DNA of 7,209 nucleotides from Thermoplasmata archaeon. Lineage in GTDB: Archaea > Thermoplasmatota > Thermoplasmata > Thermoplasmatales > Thermoplasmataceae. Position numbers and translations under genes: made by a program. A model generated the notes under the pieces. It was not told the origin of the DNA. It saw only the letters and a program-made list of their open reading frames with translations, and searched no databases. Positions 1 to 5,586 of this stretch are shown piece by piece (positions within the stretch are counted from its first letter, which is position 1; every line of letters starts with the position of its first letter). The stretch spans positions 1 to 7,209 of the forward strand of contig JAJZKL010000048.1 of the NCBI GenBank assembly GCA_021804185.1. The letters run 5' to 3'.

Positions 1-724
1 CGATCTTTCCGGGGCTTGTTCGAGGAGAGATGTATCTTGAATAGTCCGAAGCGTACGGCCCCCAGCTCATTATGTAAGAGAAGGAAAGCGCGAGTACTAT
101 TCCGAACTGAGTAAACAGAGTCAGCGATGTGTTCGCAGAGTATGTGATTGCCCAGTGCAAATGGTCTAAAGCAAAATATGTAACAACAACAAAAATCACT
201 CCCAGAACGTATGACATTATTCTTTCAAATTTATGTATGAATTTGTGGCCGAAATATGCTGATATGCCAACGATAACTGCAACTAGAATTATGGAATATA
301 TGAGGAATATCCCGCTTATCAGCAGACTTATTGCAAATGCAGCAAGCACTGTGTTTATGGTCAGCCATCCTGTCGTGTTCAGCCATTGCAGGACAGACAT
401 AATTGCCCCGCCGCTATCACCGAACGACCTCCTCCCCATTACCATCTGTGGCACCCTCGACCTGGGGCCAACCGCGCTCATAAGTCCCAGCAGTGAAGCA
501 CCAAGGATATTGCCTAGGACAAGTGCGATAAGGGTTGTGTCTAGGTCAAATCCGAAATATATGGGAAGAAATCCAAGGGCAAAATCGCCAATGGTCAGGT
601 TTGAAGCGAACCAGATATAGAAAAGGGAAGATGCTTTCGGGCCACTGGCATTGTCTGGTACTGCCTGTACATCAAGCCTTTCAGGTGTGAAAACGGAGTC
701 TGCACCTAACACTTGTTCGGTCAT
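1..724 (-). CDS. NCS1-family nucleobase/cofactor permease, C-terminus cut by the window edge
   Basis: Integral membrane permease, predicted to import a purine, pyrimidine or related compound by cation symport (NCS1 family: CodB, Fcy-type, allantoin and hydantoin permeases). The minus strand reads open from an ATG at 724 to the left edge, giving 241 residues of a family usually 420-500 long. Residues 1-30 are a polar cytoplasmic N-tail with the FTPERLDVQAVP segment typical of the family. Hydrophobic segments follow at about 33-58, 62-84, 106-137, 139-158, 170-187 and 203-222. Family marks are IWFASNLTIGDFALG (37-51), GPRSRVPQMVMGRRSFG (86-102) and SWGPYASDYSRYIS (220-233). I cannot assign the substrate; nearby purD makes a nucleobase tempting but does not prove it. 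The start fits a leaderless transcript: an A/T box lies 24 nt upstream and no Shine-Dalgarno is visible. Family confident, substrate unknown. Confidence 0.88.
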   Translation of the reverse strand, partial: MTEQVLGADSVFTPERLDVQAVPDNASGPKASSLFYIWFASNLTIGDFALGFLPIYFGFDLDTTLIALVLGNILGASLLGLMSAVGPRSRVPQMVMGRRSFGDSGGAIMSVLQWLNTTGWLTINTVLAAFAISLLISGIFLIYSIILVAVIVGISAYFGHKFIHKFERIMSYVLGVIFVVVTYFALDHLHWAITYSANTSLTLFTQFGIVLALSFSYIMSWGPYASDYSRYISPRTSPGKI

Positions 725-742
725 ATGGGATAATAAGGAAAA

Positions 743-753
743 GGTATTAAATT
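743..753 (-). promoter_or_regulatory. Putative archaeal TATA box (box A) for the NCS1 permease gene
   Basis: On the minus strand AATTTAATACC lies with its TTTAATA core at 751-745, centred about 24 nt before the ATG at 724. There is no Shine-Dalgarno between them. That spacing predicts transcription starting at or next to the A of the ATG, a leaderless mRNA. Call by position and composition only. Confidence 0.5.
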
Positions 754-771
754 GTAACGGGGCTGGAGGGG

Positions 772-806
772 AACTCGACCAAGGTACCTTAATGAGTCTC
801 CGAGTT
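772..806. promoter_or_regulatory. Possible operator: nested inverted repeat between divergent promoters
   Basis: A 6-bp inverted repeat, AACTCG (772-777) and CGAGTT (801-806), encloses a perfect 10-bp palindrome AAGGTACCTT (781-790). It lies in the roughly 165-nt divergent region, upstream of both inferred TATA boxes, where a regulator of the permease or scpB could bind. Short inverted repeats arise by chance and the arms are not symmetric around the inner palindrome, so this is only a candidate. Confidence 0.22.
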
Positions 807-860
807 TGTGTTCACTTCAGGTCAAAAATTACTGTTCAATACGAAACCCGCCGGATCAAG

Positions 861-869
861 TTTTTAATA
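861..869 (+). promoter_or_regulatory. Putative archaeal TATA box for scpB-purD
   Basis: TTTTTAATA, whose TTTAATA core (863-869) is identical to that of the divergent permease promoter, is centred 25 nt before the ATG at 891 but only 19 nt before the ATG at 885. No Shine-Dalgarno precedes either ATG. With usual archaeal geometry (box centred near -26) the transcript would begin around 890-892, favouring a leaderless start at 891. Confidence 0.5.
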
Positions 870-890
870 CACAACTCTATTTTCATGACG

Positions 891-1403
891 ATGAACCCCA
901 AGCTAATGGTAGAAGCTGTCCTCTATGCAAGTGATAAACCCTTGAGCATAAGGGATATATCCCGAGTCATTTCATTGCCCGCAAAGGAGGTCTCGAGTGA
1001 GATGAGGAAGCTTGTCCGTGATTATGGCAAGGGGGATGCTTCAATGACGATCGTCAGGATTGGGAACAGGTACAGGATGCAACTTAGGGAGGAGTACCTT
1101 GATATCGTAAATGCAGTTTCGGAACCTGAACTGACAAGACTGGAGTTATCCATAATGGGATTCATTGCATCTCATCCATCCTGCAAGAAGGGAGAACTGA
1201 GGGAAAAATTCGGGGAGAAGTACATCTCCTCACTGGAGATACTTAAGTCAAAAAAGCTTGTTCATGGGACAAAGTACAGGAACACAGAAATACTCACAAC
1301 TGGAAAGCGGTTTTTTGAATATTTCGGAATTGACAGGAATAAGTTTGGAGAGCTTTTGAAATCGGTTTCTGATGACAGGGCAGGTAGTGAAAGGAATGAA
1401 TAG
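891..1403 (+). CDS. scpB: Segregation and condensation protein B (ScpB), paired winged-helix condensin subunit
   Basis: Predicted cytoplasmic partner of the SMC-ScpA complex, where ScpB dimers bind the ScpA kleisin and help organise chromosomes. The 170-residue product opens with the ScpB hallmark KLMVEAVLYASDKPLSIRDI (residues 4-23). A first winged-helix region covers about 4-75, ending in IGNRYRMQLREEYLDIV. A second covers about 80-155: LTRLELSIMGFIASHP, a recognition helix around KYISSLEILKSKKLV, then the GKRFFEYFGI wing typical of the family's C-terminus. Length is normal (about 170-200). The frame stays open upstream to 651, but that part lacks family resemblance and runs antisense to the permease. 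ATG 885 is also in frame (two extra residues), but promoter spacing favours 891. The last 8 nt overlap purD. No scpA is visible nearby, so it must lie elsewhere if present. Confidence 0.87.
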   Translation: MNPKLMVEAVLYASDKPLSIRDISRVISLPAKEVSSEMRKLVRDYGKGDASMTIVRIGNRYRMQLREEYLDIVNAVSEPELTRLELSIMGFIASHPSCKKGELREKFGEKYISSLEILKSKKLVHGTKYRNTEILTTGKRFFEYFGIDRNKFGELLKSVSDDRAGSERNE

Positions 1404-2679
1404 GATACTGCTCGTTGGCGGCGGAGGGAGAGAGGATGCTGTAGGAAGAAAAATTGTTGAGGGAGGGGCATCGTTGTATTGCGTTGCCAAGAACCTGAAC
1501 CCTTCGCTGGCAAGAATATCTAAGGATTATAGAGTGATGGATGAACTTTCATATGACAAGATCGTCCAATATGCTATGGAAATGAAAATAGACCTTATGT
1601 TTGTGGGCCCAGATCCTGTTCTTGAAACCCCCCTGGTTGACCTCGCTTCAAAATCCGGCATTCTTGTACCATCACCATCCATGGCTGCAGCAAGAATAGA
1701 GACCTCGAAGGAATACATGCGCAGCTTTGTCGAACGCAATGGCATAAGCGGAAATATTTTTTCTAGGGTTTTTTCAAACAGCCGGGAAGCGGCTGAATTC
1801 ATCATGTCCAGTGACCTGGAATTTGCCATAAAGCCCATAGGGCTTACTGGTGGAAAAGGTGTCAGGGTTATGGGGGTCCAGATAAATTCAAGGGAGGAAG
1901 CTGCAGCTTATGCCTCAGAAGTTGCCAGCAGGGACGGAAAAGTACTGCTGGAGGAAAGGATCAGTGGAGAAGAGTTCTCTCTGCAGGTATTTTCTGATGG
2001 AAGAAGTGTTTCTCCCATGCCCCTTGCACAGGATTACAAGAGAGCTCTTGAAGGAGACAATGGACCCAATACAGGTGGAATGGGATCCATAACGGGGGCT
2101 GATCACGGGCTTCCCTTCATTACGCCTGCATGCCGCGACAGTGCACTGAGCATCATCAGGAGCGTTGTTCATCACATGAATCTCGAGGGTAACCCTTTTC
2201 GTGGAGTAATGTACGGTCAGTTCATGCAGGTGAACGGTACTCCTAAAATTGTAGAAATCAACGCCAGATTTGCAGATCCGGAAGGGATAAACGTGCTCTA
2301 CCTGCTTGACGAGAATCTTCCCGATATATTATTCAGGATAGCGGAGTCTTCATTGGGAAGCTATACAAGATTCCTCCGTAAGGCGACTACACTGAAATAC
2401 ATAGTACCAAACGGGTACGGAAGCACCCCGCTACCAGGCCCCCTGGAGATAGAACTTGCAAATATGCCTGAGGATTTGCGGATTTACTACGCTTCAGTTT
2501 CAGGGACACCCGAGAAAGTCCAGATGACATACTCCCGGGCGCTTGCTGTCATAGCCAGATCAGAAACAATAGAGTCAGCTTCCGACCTGGTTGAGGAGAA
2601 CCTGTGGAGAATAAAGGGGAACTTTTATGTCAGGCACGACATCGGTTCACGGAAATTCTTGAGGGCAAAGATGAATTAG
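1396..2679 (+). CDS. purD: Phosphoribosylamine-glycine ligase (GAR synthetase)
   Basis: ATP-grasp enzyme of de novo purine synthesis that joins glycine to 5-phosphoribosylamine, making glycinamide ribonucleotide, ADP and phosphate. The 427-residue product has normal length and the full domain order. The N-terminal Rossmann-like part holds ILLVGGGGRED (residues 4-14) and LMFVGPDPVLETPLVD. The ATP-grasp core holds IKPIGLTGGKGV (145-156), LLEERISGEEFSLQVF, QDYKRALEGDNGPNTGGMGS (ending 231) and the metal-binding VEINARFADPEG (286-297; Glu287 and Asn289 the likely ligands). A typical C-terminal PurD domain follows. ATG 1396 is chosen because the glycine-rich loop must sit right at the N-terminus; ATG 1372 would add eight unconserved residues. 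It overlaps scpB by 8 nt with only a weak ribosome site (AGGT and AAAGGA just upstream), suggesting translational coupling. Oddity: the usual GGGGREHA reads GGGGREDA. Confidence 0.95.
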   Translation: MNRILLVGGGGREDAVGRKIVEGGASLYCVAKNLNPSLARISKDYRVMDELSYDKIVQYAMEMKIDLMFVGPDPVLETPLVDLASKSGILVPSPSMAAARIETSKEYMRSFVERNGISGNIFSRVFSNSREAAEFIMSSDLEFAIKPIGLTGGKGVRVMGVQINSREEAAAYASEVASRDGKVLLEERISGEEFSLQVFSDGRSVSPMPLAQDYKRALEGDNGPNTGGMGSITGADHGLPFITPACRDSALSIIRSVVHHMNLEGNPFRGVMYGQFMQVNGTPKIVEINARFADPEGINVLYLLDENLPDILFRIAESSLGSYTRFLRKATTLKYIVPNGYGSTPLPGPLEIELANMPEDLRIYYASVSGTPEKVQMTYSRALAVIARSETIESASDLVEENLWRIKGNFYVRHDIGSRKFLRAKMN

Positions 2680-2684
2680 CAAAA

Positions 2685-3590
2685 TCATTTGACTTTCACC
2701 GTTCCGAGAATCCTGGGCACTGAGGTATTCGAACAAACCGCCAGTGTGTCCATGTAAACAGACAGGGGCCTATCCAGGGTTATTTCGTCACCGCTCCTGA
2801 ACCCCCTAGAATATTTCATCTGATCGCATATGAACACTTCATTGCCGCTGACGTTTTTTCCGGCAAGAGTGGGGTGAAACTCAATTTTTGACTCTATTTT
2901 CTCCACTTTCTTCAACCTCGCTTCCGTCAGGAACATGCCCCTTTCCATATCATCAATCTCTATATTCTTCAATGCAAGACCAACTCTTGAGCCAGCGGGG
3001 GCAGACTCAACATCAACATCCTGCATCTGTATGGATCTAATCTGAACTGGATTTTCTAAGGTAGAGGCATACAGGTTCTGGTGTTTTTCCACGGTTCCGC
3101 TCAGAACGAATCCCAGCGCTACTGTCCCTACACTTTTTACCTTGAAAAAATGGTCTATGATAACGCTGGTCCCAATCTCTTTTCTTTCTATCTTCAAACT
3201 GCCGATGGAGCTGGCTAGCTCAACAGGAGATCCATTGAAGAATGTATACTTCGACACTACGGTATTTGATATTATTTTCTTGACAAGAGCTGCCTTATTC
3301 TCGTCTTTTAAAATGATAAACCCTCTTTCTTTCTTCATGAGGTCAAGTGCTATGAGCACTTCCCCGAGATCCTTGTTTATTTCATCAATTCCCAGCAATA
3401 CAATATCGGCTGGAAATATTGTATCGGTGAGCGACGACATCTTTTCAGGAAAGCGCGATGGGGACAATATTGTGAAGACCGTATCACCATCCTTCCGGTG
3501 ATAAATTGTAATATCGCTTTCGGTGCCTTTTTTTGCAATTTCCCTGATAACTTCTGGGACATTGTATGCGAAAATGTTTATGGGATTCAT
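2685..3590 (-). CDS. SelB/EF-Tu-like protein with a degenerate (pseudo-GTPase) G domain
   Basis: Function unknown; by family, related to the translational GTPases SelB and EF-1alpha, which deliver aminoacyl-tRNA to the ribosome. The 301-residue product has three parts. Residues about 1-130 have the layout of a shrunken G domain (ITIYHRKDGDTVFTILSPSR, then PADIVLLGIDEINKDLGEVL, then GFIILKDENK). However, no P-loop (GHVDHGKT type), no DxxG and no proper NKxD is present, so GTP binding is unlikely. Residues about 140-225 are a clear EF-Tu domain II: VIIDHFFKVKSVGTVALGFV, IRSIQMQDVDVESAPAGSRV, GLALKNIEIDDMERGMFLT. Residues 226-301 resemble domain III, ending VPRILGTVKVK, reminiscent of the SelB RIIGGG end. 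The start ATG has a TATA-like box 28 nt upstream, so the gene can be transcribed apart from hemH, which ends 37 nt upstream. Uncharacterised archaeal proteins of this type exist, as I recall. Domain II is confident, role unknown. Confidence 0.8.
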   Translation of the reverse strand: MNPINIFAYNVPEVIREIAKKGTESDITIYHRKDGDTVFTILSPSRFPEKMSSLTDTIFPADIVLLGIDEINKDLGEVLIALDLMKKERGFIILKDENKAALVKKIISNTVVSKYTFFNGSPVELASSIGSLKIERKEIGTSVIIDHFFKVKSVGTVALGFVLSGTVEKHQNLYASTLENPVQIRSIQMQDVDVESAPAGSRVGLALKNIEIDDMERGMFLTEARLKKVEKIESKIEFHPTLAGKNVSGNEVFICDQMKYSRGFRSGDEITLDRPLSVYMDTLAVCSNTSVPRILGTVKVK

Positions 3591-3614
3591 GACGCACAGT
3601 AATATTATCTGGGG

Positions 3615-3622
3615 ATATAAAC
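3615..3622 (-). promoter_or_regulatory. Putative TATA box for the SelB-like gene
   Basis: On the minus strand GTTTATAT occupies the short hemH to SelB-like gap, centred about 28 nt before the ATG at 3590, with no Shine-Dalgarno in between. This suggests an own leaderless promoter rather than simple read-through from hemH. It starts only 6 nt after the hemH stop codon. Confidence 0.5.
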
Positions 3623-3627
3623 AGATT

Positions 3628-4533
3628 TCAGGTGAAATCGCCGTGTATCCCTTTGTTTATGGTATCAGAAAGTAGATCGATATACAGCGGGCGGTCGTCT
3701 GGAAGCGGCACCCTGGAATAGCTCATACCAGATCTCCTTACAAATCCACCGAATTCATAATCGAGATCATACAGGACTTCGAGGTGTGTGTAAAGGAATC
3801 CTATTGGTACCGTGATAACGACTTTTTTTCCGGATGAGGAAACCGGGGCAAAAATATCATACACGGACGGCTCGAGCCAGCTCTTCCCATATTTACCCCT
3901 GCTCTGATACCCACACAGGTAATCGCCTATCCCAGCCTTTTCTGAAATTCTTTCCGCGGCATTTCTGAAGGCTGTGTCATACCCTGATTCATCGTTCACA
4001 GATTTAGGCAGGCTGTGGGCTGTGAAAATAATCTGGTTGTACCTGCTGTCGAAACCATCCGTTCCAATTATCAAATCTACCCACATTCTGTGGAACATAC
4101 CCGAAGAATCCAGTCCGTTAACAATTGACAGGCGGATGTCCGGCGCCACCTTACCAACTATTTCACTCAATGGTCTTGCATAGGATTCAATAACATTATG
4201 TGACGGGAATGGAAACAGAGGAATTGCCAGTATCCTTTCATAACCTTCAGATGCAATTGTTCTGACCATATCTGAAATCCATGGCTTCCAGTGCTTATTT
4301 CCAAGGAATACTCCTACTTCATCTTGCCCGAACCTCTTCCTCAATTTATCGGTAACAGAGTCTATTATTCCATTTGATGGTGAAGTACCATTTACCATCT
4401 CGTATTTCTCTGTATTTTCCTTAACCGCGTACTCCGGGACTGGCTTGCCTTCATAAATCCCCTTGAGATACTCGTCTACATCATTCATTGATGTGGGGCT
4501 CCCGTATGCCATCAGCAGGACAGCTGTCTTCAT
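3628..4533 (-). CDS. hemH: Ferrochelatase, likely of the soluble coproporphyrin type (HemH/CpfC)
   Basis: Inserts ferrous iron into a porphyrin ring. At 301 residues with no C-terminal membrane or [2Fe-2S] extension it resembles the soluble monomeric Bacillus subtilis enzyme (about 310 residues), now classed as coproporphyrin ferrochelatase. Visible marks: LLMAYGSP (6-13) with Tyr10 where the B. subtilis type has Tyr13; TAHSLP (171-176) with His173 matching catalytic His183; YQSRGKYGKSWLEPSV (209-224), the family's QS...WL.P loop; and VPIGFLYTHLEVLYDLDYE (242-260) with Glu252 matching catalytic Glu264. Its ATG lies inside the hemE stop (ATGA, 4-nt overlap) and is preceded by AGGAG six nt upstream within hemE, so the two are translationally coupled. 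Whether the substrate is coproporphyrin or protoporphyrin cannot be fixed here because neither hemQ/chdC nor hemN is in view. Confidence 0.92.
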   Translation of the reverse strand: MKTAVLLMAYGSPTSMNDVDEYLKGIYEGKPVPEYAVKENTEKYEMVNGTSPSNGIIDSVTDKLRKRFGQDEVGVFLGNKHWKPWISDMVRTIASEGYERILAIPLFPFPSHNVIESYARPLSEIVGKVAPDIRLSIVNGLDSSGMFHRMWVDLIIGTDGFDSRYNQIIFTAHSLPKSVNDESGYDTAFRNAAERISEKAGIGDYLCGYQSRGKYGKSWLEPSVYDIFAPVSSSGKKVVITVPIGFLYTHLEVLYDLDYEFGGFVRRSGMSYSRVPLPDDRPLYIDLLSDTINKGIHGDFT

Positions 4534-5552
4534 GAGTGTCTCCTGAAATCGTGTACCATTCTCACTATCTCCTGCAGCGTTCTATAGTCGGTGTTGGGAA
4601 GCACTCCATGACCCAGGTTGAATATGTAGTCCTGCTTGTATGATATATCATCCAGTATCCGTCCCACCTCCCTCAAAGCACCGACTGGCGATTCGGCCGC
4701 AAGGGCTGGATCAAGATTACCTTGCAGACCTGCCTTTCCGGAGGAAACGGAGTCAACTAAGCTGAGTCGTGATCTCCAGTCTGCACTTATGTAGTCAACC
4801 CCCGACTCAACTATCTGCGGTGCAATGCCGGAAGTTGCAATGGAGAAATATATTACCTTCCTCCTCAGGGGTGATAACTCGGAAACAATCTCTGACAGGT
4901 ATTTTTTCATCAGGCCATCATATTGGTATGGAGAAAAGAACCCCGCCCAGCTGTCAAAAATTTGCACCACATCAGCCCCTGCCTTGATCTGGATTTTCAA
5001 CAGTGATATGATCATCTCTGTCAGAAGCGCCATGTTCTCATGAAACATACGTTCATTCGACGCAATCATCCTTTTCGTTGCAACCATATCCCTGTCCCCG
5101 CCCCCGGAGACGAGATACGAAAGCATTGTAACAGGCCCGCCGGAAAAGCCTATAAGTGGGAAGTCTCCGTGCGTCTCCTTGAATTTCCTTATGGTTTCGC
5201 TCAGGGGATACCTCATCTTCCTCTGGTCAAATTCCAGTAACCTTGGGTATGGCCCATCGTACGCCGCAGGCTGGACAACCGGACCGGTTCCATCGGTAAA
5301 GTCAACCTTTGCACCCATCGCTTCAAGAGGAAGAAGTATATCAAAAAAGACTATCGCAGCATCAACGCCAAGCCTGATGATTGGTTCCTCCATTATCTTC
5401 ACCAGAAGAGCAGGATCCATGCACATTTCCTTGATGGACTTTGACTTCCTTGCTTCCGTATAGCCAGGGAGATAGCGGCCAGCCTGGCGCATAAACCATA
5501 CGGGGATAGAATCCGGGATAGTGCCATCCAGAACTTGTTTAAAGGCATTCAA
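4530..5552 (-). CDS. hemE: Uroporphyrinogen III decarboxylase
   Basis: Cytoplasmic TIM-barrel enzyme removing four carboxyl groups from uroporphyrinogen III to make coproporphyrinogen III, the step that commits to heme rather than siroheme or cobalamin. The 340-residue product has normal length. Signature one is PVWFMRQAGRYLPGY (17-31), containing the substrate-binding Arg and Gln. Next come VFFDILLPLEAMG (68-80; Asp71 the likely central Asp, though the usual residue before it is Ser, here Phe), signature two around IGFSGGPVTMLSYLVSGGG (134-152), QIFDSWAGFFSP (197-208), GLQGNLDP (275-282) and FNLGHGVLPNT (311-321; His315 catalytic-site His). The start is TTG at 5552, since no in-frame ATG precedes signature one; a strong GGAGG nine nt upstream supports it. 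asnS ends 34 nt upstream, so asnS-hemE-hemH is probably one transcript. Confidence 0.94.
   Translation of the reverse strand: MNAFKQVLDGTIPDSIPVWFMRQAGRYLPGYTEARKSKSIKEMCMDPALLVKIMEEPIIRLGVDAAIVFFDILLPLEAMGAKVDFTDGTGPVVQPAAYDGPYPRLLEFDQRKMRYPLSETIRKFKETHGDFPLIGFSGGPVTMLSYLVSGGGDRDMVATKRMIASNERMFHENMALLTEMIISLLKIQIKAGADVVQIFDSWAGFFSPYQYDGLMKKYLSEIVSELSPLRRKVIYFSIATSGIAPQIVESGVDYISADWRSRLSLVDSVSSGKAGLQGNLDPALAAESPVGALREVGRILDDISYKQDYIFNLGHGVLPNTDYRTLQEIVRMVHDFRRHS
4540..4544 (-). promoter_or_regulatory. Shine-Dalgarno sequence of hemH
   Basis: AGGAG on the minus strand lies six nt before the hemH ATG and inside the last codons of hemE. It complements the archaeal 16S 3' end (anti-SD CCTCC) and explains initiation at the ATGA overlap. 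Confidence 0.65.
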
Positions 5553-5560
5553 AATTTAGC

Positions 5561-5570
5561 CCCTCCTTTC
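5561..5570 (-). promoter_or_regulatory. Strong Shine-Dalgarno sequence that fixes the TTG start of hemE
   Basis: On the minus strand GAAAGGAGGG precedes the TTG at 5552; its GGAGG core (5566-5562) is nine nt from the start codon. An ATG at 5548 is out of frame with hemE. The strong site may compensate for the weak TTG codon. Confidence 0.65.
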
Positions 5571-5586
5571 CCTGCTGTTCGTCATC

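Noticed and set aside
129..620. Plus-strand 163-residue open frame
   Set aside because: It lies antisense to the NCS1 permease, whose minus-strand reading has clear transmembrane segments and family motifs; the plus-strand product has no recognisable domain or ribosome site.
651..890. Upstream in-frame extension of scpB giving 250 residues
   Set aside because: The added 80 residues resemble no ScpB N-terminus, run antisense through the permease start and across the intergenic region, and would contain the inferred TATA box at 861-869.
1372..1395. ATG at 1372 as the purD start
   Set aside because: The glycine-rich loop of PurD normally begins within the first ten residues, which fits ATG 1396; the earlier start adds an unconserved MTGQVVKG.
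3142..3501. Plus-strand 119-residue open frame opposite the SelB-like gene
   Set aside because: Antisense to a region with recognisable EF-Tu domain II; no promoter or ribosome site seen.
2685..3590. Functional SelB or EF-1alpha
   Set aside because: No P-loop, DxxG or NKxD, and at 301 residues it is shorter than either family; calling it an active elongation factor is not supported.
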